The notes under the pieces: generated by a model | The model's database searches: none | Told to the model about the DNA's origin: nothing | The model's input: only the letters and a program-made list of their open reading frames with translations | Made by a program: the position numbers and the translations under genes | DNA from: Hyposmocoma kahamanoa | Taxonomy: Eukaryota; Arthropoda; Insecta; Lepidoptera; Cosmopterigidae | DNA length: 64,000 nucleotides | Assembly: GCF_003589595.1 (NCBI RefSeq) | Contig: NW_020653854.1 | Location: forward strand, 25,200,168 to 25,264,167 | Direction: 5' to 3' | Shown: positions 11,265 to 21,448 of the stretch, piece after piece | Layout of the letters: each line of letters opens with the position of its first letter | Numbering within the stretch: position 1 is the stretch's first letter

Positions 11265-11636
11265 AATGAAACTATAGGAAATGAAACTATTTTTCCGGAT
11301 TTAAATCGCGTATATTTGTTTTTTCAAACAAACCGACATTTCCGATGTTTCCCATGACCATAGGACCTGTAAAGGGCCCGAAACGTCGACTGACGTTTCC
11401 GCAAACAAAAAATTCAAACAAACCGACGTTTCGGGCCCTTTACAGGTCAGTCAACCGTGACATGGGAACCGTCGGCTTGTTTGAAAAAACAAATATACAC
11501 GATTTAAATCCGGAAAAATAATTTCATTTCCTATGTGTAACAATCGCGAAAACCTAAGAACTCGAAATGAAACTATTTTTTTCGGATCTAAAGCTTGCAT
11601 CGAAATTTGTTTCTTCAAACAAACCCGGACCCTTTT
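11265..11636. repeat. F-family fold-back cluster
   Basis: A plus-oriented F copy (11265-11345) is followed by an inverted F copy (about 11420-11560) and then a third partial plus copy (to 11636). The arms share AAACTATTTTTCCGGATTTA, AAATCGCGTATATTTG, CAAACAAACCGAC and CGGGCCCTTTACAGGTC in opposing orientations, so the single strand could fold into a long hairpin. Confidence 0.8.
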
Positions 11637-11674
11637 GCAAGCCCCAGGTCAAATTGGTTGATTTGTACTTTTTA

Positions 11675-11885
11675 ACGGACTTCAAAAAAGGACGAGCCTC
11701 GCAATTCGACTGTATTTTTTTTAATTGTTTCGTGTGTATGTCATGTGATCACTCCGACATTCCTGAACCGATTTCGATGATTCTTTTTTGTTAGAAGGTA
11801 CCCCCTACCTCAATAGTAGTCCCATTTAAATTTGAAGAAAATATGCGACCTCTAAGGGCGGCAAATTAGAGAATGAATCCGGTTT
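11675..11885 (+). repeat. H-family repeat, plus strand
   Basis: It starts near ACGGACTTCAAAAAAGGACG and continues with GCAATTCGACTGTATTTTTT, CCGATTTCGATGATTCTTTT and CCCATTTAAATTTGAAG. It ends at the GAATCCGGTTTA block. It matches 58483-58706. Confidence 0.75.
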
Positions 11886-12181
11886 ACTGAATTTAAGCTA
11901 AGGCTTGATTGGGCCATGACTTTGAGAAGAAAAAAAAACATTTCCTCACCTGCTCGGAAAAGCTTTCTTTCTCATTAGAAATCTGCGCGCAAACGCGTTT
12001 TTGAAATTCGAACTTGACGATGGTGGTCCACCAAAATTTTTCTTTCGATGAAAAATAAACATAATGATACGTTCAACTACGCGATTTGTCGTACATTATT
12101 TATGTAATATAAATCCGTTGGTATATTTTATTTTTATTATTGTTGACATTAAATTGATAACGATAACTAATTTAATAAAAA

Positions 12182-12293
12182 TGGAAGTAAATTAATTTGC
12201 CACTCCGCGAACCCAGTGCTGCACCAAAATAGCTGCACGATTTAACCTTTCTTTGGGTTCGCGGAGTAGCAAATTTATTAACATGGACTTCCA
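12182..12293. repeat. Small fold-back element, copy 1
   Basis: The left arm 12182-12215 and right arm 12254-12293 are inverted repeats: TGGAAGT, then TTTGC(C/T)ACTCCGCGAACCCA, with a small indel. They enclose a loop of about 38 bases. A diverged second copy of the same design is at 35202-35290, so this is a mobile or formerly mobile hairpin element, not a chance palindrome. Confidence 0.75.
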
Positions 12294-12539
12294 CAAAGTA
12301 GCCTGAATCTATTAATCACATAACTAATTTTGTTTATTAAAACTGATTTGTTAGTGTTAAACTGTTTTTCTTTCATCTACCATTTTCTTCGCTATAGTGA
12401 GGTTGAAAATTGTGTTTCGCTCGGCAGCAAAGTTTTTTGCGTCTCGTGTCTTGAAACCGATGGAATATAGCACTTGCGTTAAACAAGAACTTTGCAGACT
12501 AGCATAACAAATATATACTTTTTTAATTATGTTTTATTT

Positions 12540-12830
12540 TTCTACGTAATCTCCTTTTAACTCTACACACCTTGACCAGCGACATTCTTTTTCAATATTT
12601 TAAAAATTTTTTACGTGAAATTGAAAAATAAGCCTCTGATTCAGGTGTTACTTCCTCATTTGATGCAAATCGGTAAAAAATCATATAAAAAGATAAATGG
12701 GGCCAAAACTGGTGAATGTGGGGGTGTGGCAAGAGTTCGTTTAATTCGACAAGTTTAGATGTGCTTATTGCAGATGACAAACGGAATACTCGAAATTCCA
12801 TTTTCTCCATCTAAAGAATGGATCGACTTC
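12540..12830 (-). pseudogene. mariner transposase C-terminal remnant
   Basis: On the minus strand, 12810-12592 encodes LLPHPHIHQFWPHLSF, then RFASNEEVTPESEAYF and RKKFLK. This corresponds to the mariner region that normally reads PHPPYSPDLAPSD, followed by RFASNEEV and a YKKGIEKL-like C-terminal helix. The YSPDLAPSD catalytic motif is degraded (the last catalytic Asp is lost in HQFWPHLSF), and the N-terminal two thirds are absent. No terminal repeats were found. It is a dead fragment of a Tc1/mariner-superfamily DD34D element, unrelated to the Tc1 at 1.6-3.1 kb. Confidence 0.7.
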
Positions 12831-12884
12831 ACCTAACTTTTTTCATTCAATTTCCTATTAATTTTTCGCGTTAAATTTAAAAAA

Positions 12885-13080
12885 GTAACGTCTGTTGCTT
12901 AGTAAAGATTTGTTATAATTATTAATACAAAGATCGAACACTCAGAAAAAACACTCAGAAAAAATTCCTTCGATCCGGTCGGATTCGAACCGACGTCTTC
13001 TTGCATACCGTGCCAGACGCTATACCAACTAAGCCTCGGAACGAACCAACGGACCTCACGAATTTTTCTATGTGCTTGCG
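12885..13080 (-). mobile_element. S2 tRNA-derived SINE, minus strand
   Basis: On the minus strand it has the A box GGCTTAGTTGGTATAGCGTC, the B box CGGTTCGAATCCGACC, the doubled CTGAGTGTTTTTTCTGAGTG segment and the TTGTATTAATAATTATAA end. It is almost identical to 13505-13690 but inverted. Confidence 0.82.
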
Positions 13081-13241
13081 TCGTGTCTTTGTACTTGGTC
13101 TTTCAACAACTTTTTAGTCGTAGCGCCATCTATGAGAAATCTTTAACAGATTTATCACCCAGTTAGTACCTTTACAGCTACCAATCCTGGCGAGAGATGT
13201 CGCTATTCACTGTATTAATTAAATTTTTATTGAATTGATAT

Positions 13242-13470
13242 CATTGACTTACAATTATATGGACGTCAGGGCCCGCGCTAAAAAGTGTCCGCACTTGTAA
13301 CGCGCTAAAATCGTATACAGAGCGCCAAACTCCGCTTTAGTCTTCATTTGTTCGACTGACAGCGCGATACTGCGATGACATTACAATTTAAATTTCGAAT
13401 AGGTTGACTTGCGACATTTTTTTCGTGGTTTTTGTATTAGACCCGTCGTCCATTTATTTGTAAGTCAATG
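13242..13470 (-). mobile_element. M1 hAT-like MITE, internally deleted, 229 bp
   Basis: It has the CATTGACTTACAATTATATG and CATTTATTTGTAAGTCAATG ends and an exact 8-bp target duplication ATTGATAT (13234-13241 and 13471-13478). About 55 bp of the family's interior is missing. It lies between two inverted S2 SINE copies. Confidence 0.93.
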
Positions 13471-13504
13471 ATTGATATTCAATTATTTTTTGTCTATCTA
13501 TCAC

Positions 13505-13690
13505 ATAGAAAAGTTCGTGAGGTCCGTTGGTTCGTTCCGTGGCTTAGTTGGTATAGCGTCTGCAACGGTATGCAAGAAGACGTCGGTTCGAATCGGACCG
13601 GATCGAAGGAATTTTTTCTGAGTGTTTTTTCTGAGTGTTCGATCTTTGTATTAATAATTATAACAAACTAGTGGAGTAATTTCACAAAAA
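13505..13690 (+). mobile_element. S2 tRNA-derived SINE, plus strand
   Basis: The head has GTGGCTTAGTTGGTATAGCG (A box), GTCGGTTCGAATCGGACCGG (B box) and an apparent acceptor-like GTCCGTTGG. The body has the doubled TTTTTTCTGAGTG and the common 3' segment. It pairs as an inverted repeat with 12885-13080. The acceptor stem does not close with a CCA-bearing end, so it is a SINE, not a tRNA gene. Confidence 0.85.
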
Positions 13691-13784
13691 ATAATTGAAT
13701 ATAAATTCAATAAAAATTTAATTAATGCTTAGTAAAGAGTTCTAAATATAAATTTAAAAAAAATAATTGAACGTTATAGTCACA

Positions 13785-13880
13785 TATTTATCAAACCGGC
13801 TCTCGTACTCTCCGTTAACCGATTTTAATAAAACTTGGCAACTATGTGTAATTCCAATGAAAATAAAATGTATAATGACC
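13785..13880 (+). repeat. H-family fragment
   Basis: It contains CCGATTTTAATAAAACTTGG and a TGTGTAATTCCA block, the segment found near the 3' end of H copies such as 39340-39375. Confidence 0.55.
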
Positions 13881-15851
13881 AAAAGCTGATCTGAAGATGC
13901 TCGACAATGTGCAGTAACTTGTTAACCTTGTTGTTTTTTTATTAAGAGTTTTGGCTTGGATTTCTTTGAGCCATGTCTTCGTTTAATTATGGGGATACTC
14001 AGTAATATTTTCCATTGTAGTTGTAATACATCATTTTTTCAATTTCTTTTAAGTAATTTAGTTCACATATTTGGGTTTTTTACATAGTCTTTTAAGCGGC
14101 GGGAGTCAATATTTAAGTTTTCAGTTTCACTTAAATCACATTATATTCTATCACTTTGAACAAAAACTTTGAATTCGTGATTAGTGGAATTTCCAGGATA
14201 AAGTCTTTTGTAATTTGGTTTAAGATACGGAAATAGTTNNNNNNNNNNTTTTCACTTAAACGCTTTTTAGTTTGAGGCTTACAAAATCGATTAGAAAAAC
14301 GTTTAACCGCATTAGCCTTCCATGTAAAAAAAAACGTGGAACGGTGTGTTGATAGCAAGAAGCAAGAGTAGACCATTAAAGGTTTTACGGTACGTAAGTT
14401 TATTTGTAAATTAAGTTTATTAGTAAAAACGTAGTTGAATTTTATTTATAAAATTATTATTCACATTGACGAATAAATTTGTTTAGGAAACATAGATGGC
14501 GGGATATGAAATATAAGCGCTTACGCTTAAATTGAAAGCGTGCTTATGTGCTTATTTTAAAAAGCAAACTTTTTAAGTTCTTTTCGTTTAGACCTATAAT
14601 TAGCGTCTAAAGTTTTAATGTCGCCATTAAATGTCAATTAGGCTGCTTTTGCTTAACAGTAAAACTGAAACGAAATAAGACATTAAACAACTGATTAGAG
14701 GGGATTGCAGAGAAATGTTAATAACGCAGTTTCGTTAAGAATGTTAATTACGTTAGTTGTGATAATGAATCGCAGAATTGTCGTTGAAGAGGCCGCGGCA
14801 AGGAATACTTTAGCTATAACGTTTAAGTCGAGTTTTGAGGTCGGGTTCCTTTATAAAAATTTCCTTCTGTTCTTCATTCATTCACTCATTTTATTTTTTT
14901 TATTTACATCTGTAACTTTTGTACAAGATCAAGAGCACGTCAAGCTTGACACTAAAGGCTTAAATTTAACTCTATGCCGCTTGCAATAAGACGCTTGCGG
15001 TCCAAAGTGTCACACTTGATGCGCTCTTGACTGTACTAACAGTAGAATAAATAAATTTGTAAGTGTACTAGCAAAATGGACTGTCAAATATCTGCAATAC
15101 ATGATTTCTATTATTTTTTTTTTACTTTTTTTGGTAGTATTATCAAACATAGACGCTTTAGGCGGTAAATAACCAAACATCTCGTAGATAGGTATATACG
15201 CGATGAACGCTGTGCAGATATCTAAAATTTTATATGGTTTTTCGTTTTGTTACACTGGCTTGCTTGCTCATGTTTTTATGTATGCACGTGATTTTATAGC
15301 GTTTATTAAGCTTTTTACGTTCAAATTTGTTAATAGTGTTTGAATACTATACTTTATGTACTGGTAATTAGAACGTGGTTATTTCTATAAATTGTAAAAT
15401 AAACGACAAATTACGTAAAATAAATAAAGTTAAAACAAACAATTACTTGACCACAATAAACAAAAGAACTTTTTTCTTGCATTTTTCAATACAAAATGTA
15501 CGCTGTCAATTAATTGGACATGCATTTACGGGTAACATTTCCATTAGAGAATTTAAATTTATTTATTCCTAAAGTTTTCTTTTCATCATAAATATCGGTC
15601 AATTAAAAAATGAACAATGTGACAAAAAATTTTATAAAGTTTTAGAACTTCACTTTAGAGCGATTTCTGTTATATAAATATTTTTAGTCATTACAAGATT
15701 ATTTTAATGATTAAATCTTGTATATCGTAAATTAAAAAATTAATAATTGTATTAAATAATTATATTAGATTAAAACTTCGATCGGTCTATGTCTCCAGAC
15801 ACTGCTATTTCACATGTTTGATGTAAAAGAACTATTAAGGTTACCTAAACG
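13881..15851. other. Gene-free stretch with assembly gap
   Basis: About 2 kb of AT-rich DNA without a supported gene. The longest ORFs are below 100 codons and one spans the N run. Near 14490-14620 there is a slightly more mixed composition but no motif. Confidence 0.4.
14239..14248. other. Assembly gap (10 N)
   Basis: Ten consecutive undetermined bases. The true length of the missing sequence is unknown, because short N runs are often placeholders. Confidence 0.99.
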
Positions 15852-16437
15852 CATCGAGTACCTATATAACTAAAAATAATGTCAAAATGTCAAGATGAAA
15901 TGTCATTTAATTTGTTTGAAAACTATTCTGCCAAATCATTACAGTGACAACAGCGCTCCGATTGGTCAGCCCGAATTCGAAACAATTGACGGGTGTAATC
16001 AATTGTTCCACTTCAAATCGACCAGTTTAACTTGAGCTTTGCTATAATGGAAAAAAATTGAGAAATTAAAAAAGAAATATATCTATTTAAGTTTCATTTC
16101 CTATGTGCAACAATCGCGAAAACCTAAGAACTCGATATACATATTTAATATTTAATTACCGATGAAATGTGATTATGTTGGAACACACCACCGAATGGAC
16201 CAGCCCCACATAGTTAGAAATATTATCTTTATTACAATAAATGCAGAATGTTTTTGGAATATATGGAGACGTACACACAGGTCAGTTGTTGGCGCTGTAC
16301 TATTTCAGTTTTCTCATTTGTGATTTCAGCGCACACGAGAGTTGATATTCAAAAGTGACATAAGACCCATTTGCCTAATGAGTTGTCAGGGATGGATGGT
16401 CGTTGTTTAATCTCTATTTCTGGTTATATACTCGATG
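15852..16437 (+). mobile_element. M2 hAT-like MITE with insertion, 586 bp
   Basis: Ends CATCGAGTACCTATATAACT and the complementary TGGTTATATACTCGATG are flanked by an exact 8-bp target duplication CCTAAACG (15844-15851 and 16438-16445). Compared with 6754-7267, extra sequence at about 16060-16137 includes an F-family end (TTTCATTTCCTATGTGCAAC). The exact target duplication identifies the ends securely. Confidence 0.93.
16092..16137 (-). repeat. F-family end nested in M2
   Basis: TTTCATTTCCTATGTGCAAC followed by AATCGCGAAAACCTAAGAAC is the outer end of the F family, sitting inside an M2 copy. M2 copies at 6.8 and 26.6 kb lack it, so the fragment was acquired by this M2 copy. Confidence 0.7.
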
Positions 16438-16445
16438 CCTAAACG

Positions 16446-17174
16446 TGAAATGCAATAAATAAATACGATGACCAGTAGAAATATCGGACGTTTTTTTATT
16501 ACATCCTGTTGATACGCCCTCACACACTTTACAAAGTTGGGTGGTTATAGTTTAAAAATCATGTAGTGATAGTATATCAGTTTCTCTCTAAATGGTTTAG
16601 TTATACGACTCTTCTAACTTGTCGACGGCATCTTTTAGCGTCTATTTGTAACTGACAATTTATTTAACTATGAAATATTGCTGCAAGTTAAAGGGCTAAG
16701 GGCTCTTTAGTATGACGTCGCTAACAAGCCCTAATAATCTTACACGCATGTAGAAATATGAGATGCAAAACGATGGGTAAATGAAACAAGAAGTCATGTA
16801 AACTCACGTAACCCACATTACATTTGTTAGTGGCTATCAGTAATTTACACACACAACTTGCTTTAAACATGGTTAAAATACTAAATCAATATTTGAGCAT
16901 GTTTATACGGCTGAGTTTCTAATTACATCACTCACTTCGCAAGACATTTTTTATGCAAACCGTCGTTTAGAATAATTTAGTTTTCAACAAACGTTAATAA
17001 TGAATAAGTACCACTTCAGCTACTTTCACATCTTAATGACATACGGTATTTTGCTTTTGCCGTTGATATTAATAATATCTTTGTCCTACCTGATGATTTC
17101 AAGTGTCATTTGCTTACCTATGAAATACAGATTATTTGACTTTGACCAAAATAACCACTTAGGATAAAATGATA
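16446..17174. other. Gene-free stretch
   Basis: No gene is supported. The last part (about 17085-17170), with ATTTCAAGTGTCATTTGC and AGATTATTTGACTTTGAC, matches the retroposon tail at about 23990-24060. Confidence 0.4.
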
Positions 17175-17822
17175 TATTTTTTTACAAAAAAAAACCCGAC
17201 TACAAAATTTGCTTAGCCAGAGTCGCTGCCTTTGTTACCGCGCTCTCCTCAACGGTAACTGAACCGCATGTGGAAGTCCTTGTCAAAACGTTAAAACGAA
17301 TCAAATATGTTGTTGTAGCTGCTGTACGCTGTTGAGGAATTCTTCTCATTTGTCTGCCATTTCCATTGTCAAACAGGTCAGGTCAGGTCTAGGTCACCAT
17401 TTTATTTCCATTAGACTTACGTGACAAGTTTTATTGAAATTCCCATCTGATCCCCAAAACAGATCCACCACCAATTTTAAATTGCAAATGATCCTCTCTA
17501 TATTTTGCAACTCCCAATGGATCCCCTTATTGTATTTGTAAGTCAAGAGAAGAATAAGTTTTGAAATCAATGTTAATACAGTTATATAAGTTAGTACAGT
17601 TAATGTTGTTCATTTCTAATAAACTAAACAAAATACAGTACAACCCTCAAATACATCTTCTTGTTGACTATACCACAATCCCTATCAAATCAGATGGGAA
17701 TAAAATATAAATATTTATTCGTGATGCAATGCAGGGGACATCGGGGAACGGATGGGAATAGAAAATAATTTAAAATAAAACGGATCCTCAGGAGGATCGA
17801 TTTTTGGGGATCACATGGGAAT
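17175..17822. other. Gene-free; H-like repeat start
   Basis: The opening AAAACCCGACTACAAAATTT resembles the start of the repeat at 24845. Beyond it no gene is recognisable. The terms GGGGATC and GATGGGAAT recur several times between 17445 and 17820, a low-grade internal repetition. Confidence 0.35.
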
Positions 17823-17972
17823 AAGCAGCAGTAGTAGAGCTCATAAAGAGTTCGTCCAGGAAAGTACTGCCACAGTAATGTGAGCATTACTGCTTTCCGG
17901 TTTTGAAGGGTTGGATAGGCGTGTCGCTTACCACCAGGCCCACGACTTGTTCGTCCCGTTACTTGGTGTCAT
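17823..17972 (-). repeat. RepA copy, internally deleted
   Basis: The 3' arm (GAGTTCGTCCAGGAAAGTAC), AATGTGAGCATTACTGC and the 5' arm (GGCGTGTCGCTTACCACCAG) are present, but the middle of about 120 bp is missing. Confidence 0.8.
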
Positions 17973-17999
17973 AAAAATAATAATAAGCCGAATAAACCG

Positions 18000-18240
18000 G
18001 ATTCATTTTTTTTCATTTATTTTGCCCCCTTTAGAGATGAAATATTTTCTTCAAATTGGAATGTGACAACCGATATATATAGGTCCATACAAAAGCTTAA
18101 ATGACGTGTGACGAGAACGGAACTTGTACTAGGATACCCTGTGTTACAGTATTAAAAATGTCGGTGTAATCGCGTGTATACACACACAAAAAAATCTGTG
18201 GAATTGAAAACCTCCTCCTTTTTTAAAAATGACATGCAAT
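18000..18240 (-). repeat. H-family pieces
   Basis: CCGGATTCATTTTT, AGATGAAATATTTTCTTCAAA and GGAATTGAAAACCTCCTCC are H-family segments in reverse order, strongly diverged. The middle part does not align with confidence. Confidence 0.45.
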
Positions 18241-18618
18241 TTGATAATATGCGAAATCGTGGAAAAAACAGATCGACAATTATTTTCCGCACATATAAAA
18301 TACCAAAATGATGTCCATTGCTACACGTTAGTTTAAACATAAATTAACTATTAACATGATAGTTACAGTTATAGCGGTGATGGAAATTATTATGTATGCT
18401 AAAAGATATGGAACAAAAACCAGACTTAGTAATTTGCATACTTATGGTTATCATACTTGCCGACATTTAAATTATCAAAGAAGCAGATGAATGAATATAC
18501 GCTAAGTAGGATTTTAAAGGGATTGCAATAGGCAAGTCTTTTGTTTTGAAAATAAATTAATAAAAAATGTAACTAACGTACAATACACAGTAGCGTGACG
18601 CATTACATTGCATTACTC
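18241..18618. other. Gene-free stretch
   Basis: AT-rich sequence with no gene or repeat family recognised. Confidence 0.35.
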
Positions 18619-18672
18619 ACAGCAGCGGTAGAACCCCTTGTGGAAGAGTTCGTCTAGGGAAGTACTGCCAAC
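18619..18672 (-). repeat. RepA fragment
   Basis: It carries the end arm CAGCGGTAGAACCCCTTGTG followed by GAGTTCGTCTAGGGAAGTAC only. It then runs into unrelated sequence. Confidence 0.65.
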
Positions 18673-18794
18673 GCCCGTGCTCACGGAGTTCAGGGAAAGC
18701 ACGTTTTCACTGCTGGTTATTTTCGCTGCCATGACCAGTAGTGCGAGGACAAGTAGCGTCTTGTGAAGATGTTCACCGATCTCATCATAAGCGT

Positions 18795-19140
18795 ACAAGG
18801 TTAAGGCGGCGCGGGTACGGAAACGGGATCCTGACGCCCACCCAATCCGTCGTAGAAGACTAAGCCGTTGGAGAATGGCCTACATAGCCCAATAGCCCTA
18901 ATGGGAACCTCTCGGGCGGTGGGTTCTGTTGACCTTGTTGAGAGTTCCCGGGTTGTTCCGTAGTTTTCACTATACGGAATTGAGGGTAGACTCAAACCAT
19001 CAGAACATCAGAGGGTCCAAAAACAGATGACGGCACGTACCTAAACGTAACTTTGAGGTTCAGCCCAGTCCCACATAATTCCGGCCCTGTCCACCGCATA
19101 GTCGGGACTCGGGATATCTGTATACAGATTCCCTTGGGAC
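18795..19140. repeat. Unidentified GC-rich block
   Basis: This block is clearly richer in G and C than its surroundings and contains CCTGACGCCCACCCAATCCG and AGACTAAGCCGTTGGAGAA. Such islands in AT-rich insect DNA often come from LINE 5' regions, but there is no coding frame to confirm it. It sits directly next to a RepA copy. Confidence 0.35.
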
Positions 19141-19145
19141 AAAAA

Positions 19146-19440
19146 AGGGAAGTACTGCCGCTTTACTTATTTGTTCCACCGAGCAGTAATGTGAGCATTA
19201 CAATTACTACGCCCGGGCTTTGAAAGGTAAGGGTGCTGGTGAAATTACAGACACAAGGGAAGTCCCTTGTGCTGTTTGACAAGTGTTAACTTCCTGTCTC
19301 AGGGTGACGAACGCAGTGGCAGTGCTCCTCAATCTTTGCAATTTAAAGCATGAGTGGCATTTCAACTGTAACGAGAAGGCGTGTCGCTTACCATCAGGCG
19401 CACGACTTGTTCCTCCCGCCACTTGATATCATAAAAAAAT
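19146..19440 (-). repeat. RepA copy, minus strand
   Basis: It has GGAAGTACTGCC, GAGCAGTAATGTGAGCATTA, AAATTACAGACACAAGGGA, ACGCAGTGGCAGTGCTCCTC and the end CACTTGATATCATAAAAAA. A short internal duplication (CAAGGGAAGTCCCTTGTG, a palindrome at 19252-19269) is specific to this copy. Confidence 0.85.
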
Positions 19441-19759
19441 ATTGTATGTATAAACTTCTGGAGTTAATAACAATAACCAGCAATACAGCGACAAACAAAC
19501 TGTGTCAACAAACTAAATCAAAATGAGTCAACGTGTACAATACTTCAAAGATAAAGGTAAATTTCGAATCCAAGCAAGCGATGCCATATTCAGATTTTCC
19601 ATAATGTTTCCCATACATCTCTGTTCTCGAGTTAAGTGCGGGCTTCGGGTCACGATCCCAACTGGGAGGTTTCAACGGTATCTCTCTGTAAAAGGCATGA
19701 AGACTTATTTAGTATTTTCTCTTCGTTATGTGACGGAAAATTGTAAGGCAACAAGTAAA
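19441..19759. other. Gene-free stretch
   Basis: An 80-codon plus-strand ORF (19523-19765) has no recognisable motif and abuts the RT fragment. It could be degraded LINE sequence. Confidence 0.3.
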
Positions 19760-19880
19760 AGGTGAAAATGGGTGTTCCACTGGGCTCGATACTTGATCCT
19801 TTGTTATTTCTTGTTTATATAAATACCTTGCCGTGTCTATTTATGACTTATTTGGACTGTGTTGTTTGCTAAATGATACT
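19760..19880 (+). pseudogene. LINE reverse transcriptase fragment
   Basis: One frame reads MGVPLGSILDPLLFLVYIN followed by LPCLFMTYLD. This is the G(V)PQGS-(I/V)LGP-LLF-YIND block of non-LTR reverse transcriptase. The next conserved block (ADD) is lost to a stop. It is a decayed fragment of the same general type as 53869-54085. Confidence 0.75.
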
Positions 19881-19929
19881 TATTATACGAAAATTGTACA
19901 GAGTCGAGTAAATATTAATAAAACGGAGA

Positions 19930-20075
19930 CATTGGGGAAAACATGTTGAAGAAATGGAACTATTCCAGATCTAAATTCGCGTATAATTGTTTTCTTCAAA
20001 CAAACCTGGGGGCGTTTCCTGCTCTTTACTCTTGTTGACGTGACTGACTGACAGTCATAGTCCTGTGTTTGAAAA
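19930..20075 (+). repeat. F-family repeat, diverged
   Basis: GAAATGGAACTATTCCAGAT, AATTCGCGTATAATTG and TTCTTCAAACAAACC follow the F order but with many substitutions. Confidence 0.55.
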
Positions 20076-20234
20076 AGAAAAGTAGTACATGCGATTTTAG
20101 ACACGCTAAAAGGTGTTTCATAAGATAGAAACTTCATAAGTTTTTCACAGGTGGCAATGTGAATATAAAAGCCGTTAAAACCCAATATTAAGACATCTGT
20201 AACAAGCATATAGACCTGTTCGTAAGATTAATTG

Positions 20235-20335
20235 ACTAGGTCTGTAGCTCAGTCGGTGAGAGCGGTAGTCTTGAAAAGGCAATAGATACTGGTTCGAGCA
20301 AGATCGAAGAGAATTTTCTTTGTGTTGTTCACAAA
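20235..20335 (+). mobile_element. tRNA-like SINE head, decayed
   Basis: GTCTGTAGCTCAGTCGGTGA matches a tRNA A box and D arm. ACTGGTTCGAGCAAG, 45 bases on, matches a B box with changes. The T stem and acceptor stem do not close, so it is not a working tRNA. Confidence 0.6.
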
Positions 20336-20465
20336 CAATATATGAATATCATCATGATATTATATAAACAATTGTTGCAAATAGTTTCATTTTCAATATG
20401 TAGCAAACGTGAAATCCTATCAACTCGATGTATTGAAGTAAATTTAAGACAGGTCAAAACGGTAC

Positions 20466-20699
20466 TGTAGTCTAGGCTCTACTCTATGAGTAGAATCACT
20501 GGCTGAATGAATAGTTTTGTAATTAGAATGTGTTTTGAAAAATGAAGTAAGAAAAGAAGAGAACATCTTGAGATAACGAAATATAACCCAACGCTGTCAG
20601 TATGTAAAAAAGTGCAATAAAGTAAATTTTGAAGATTATTCCAGTTTAAATTCATAAAAGTACCTCTCGCAACGCAACACGAGCTACCCCCCAGTTACA
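20466..20699 (+). repeat. 5' LTR
   Basis: It begins TGTAGTC and ends TTACA, giving the TG...CA boundaries of LTRs. Its last 84 bp (20616-20699) recur at 21361-21444 with one or two differences. A TGG within the first bases after the LTR (TGGTGGAATTCGCCGG) could be the primer-binding site; the matching tRNA was not identified. Confidence 0.8.
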
Positions 20700-20998
20700 A
20701 ATGGTGGAATTCGCCGGCTTACAAATGATAGAAGTACGAATCCCGAAATGAAAATTTTTTATATTTTTATTTTGAAAAATCTGGTAATGGAAGAGATATA
20801 ATATAACTCAAGCCTGCAAATGATGGATGCAAGCTTACGAATGATGAAAGGATTCCGATGAAGAAAAGTCCGTCGTGAAATATTTTTGTATGTTTTTACG
20901 ACAAAACTTCCAGGAAAGCGTACATAAGGTCGTAATTTATATTTTTATATTTAATATTGATTTATAATTGATGCCAGTAAAAAGTGCGAGAAGAGAAT

Positions 20999-21360
20999 AT
21001 GTATTGTGTACCGGCACAAAAGTTTAATGGATTCAACGACGTAGACGAGTTTTTGAATCAATTTGAGGCCATTAGTGTATTAAATAATTGGTCTGATGTG
21101 CATAAGAGATACGTGTTTGGATTGTATTTGGAGGGGCCAGCTCTACAATGGTATAAAACGTATTTTTCTTCATACATGACGTATGATGTAATTGCTCAGA
21201 AGTTAAAAGAGGAATTTCCCTCACAAATAGATTACGCCCGAGAATTTTATTATAGGCGACAGGGGCCTAATGAATCGCTGATAAGTTATTTTTATAGTTT
21301 AGATAAGTTAGCGACGAAAGCGAATATTCAAGATGTTCAGTTTATTAGACATTTCTTGAA
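20999..21360 (+). pseudogene. gag fragment of LTR retrotransposon
   Basis: Structural Gag of an LTR retrotransposon, which would assemble the particle around element RNA. The start at ATG 20999 is preferred over the in-frame GTG at 20984. Residues about 8-60 contain the retrotransposon-gag pattern KFNGFNDVDEFLNQFE and GPALQWYKTYF. The rest reads EFPSQIDYAREFYYRRQGP and ESLISYFYSLDKLA, matching the helical capsid-like domain. The frame runs straight into the 3' LTR remnant after about 120 residues, while complete insect gag proteins are much longer. The zinc-knuckle and nucleocapsid regions and all of pol are deleted. The remaining frame has no stop, so the deletion may be recent relative to the insertion. 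Confidence 0.85.
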
Positions 21361-21444
21361 AATAAAGTACATTTTGAAGATTATTCCAGTTTAAATTCAT
21401 AAAAGTACCTCTCGCAACGCAACACGAGCTACCCCCCAGTTACA
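21361..21444 (+). repeat. 3' LTR, 5'-truncated
   Basis: It aligns to the last 84 bp of the 5' LTR. The left boundary is the deletion junction with gag; AATAAAGTA at the junction may have served as microhomology. Confidence 0.8.
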
Positions 21445-21448
21445 GTAC

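Larger units (their letters stand above)
20466..21444 (+). mobile_element. LTR retrotransposon, large internal deletion
   Basis: A 234-bp 5' LTR (TGTAGTCTAGG...CAGTTACA), a gag fragment and an 84-bp remnant of the 3' LTR are flanked by a 4-bp duplication GTAC (20462-20465 and 21445-21448). The two LTR pieces share TTTTGAAGATTATTCCAG and CTCTCGCAACGCAACACGAG. All of pol and most of gag are missing. The gag type and short target duplication fit the Ty3/Gypsy or Bel/Pao side of LTR elements, but without pol this is not settled. Confidence 0.85.

Noticed and set aside
13530..13600. Possible tRNA gene
   Set aside because: The A and B boxes are good, but the acceptor and T stems do not close into a tRNA and the unit is repeated with a shared SINE body (7486, 12885).
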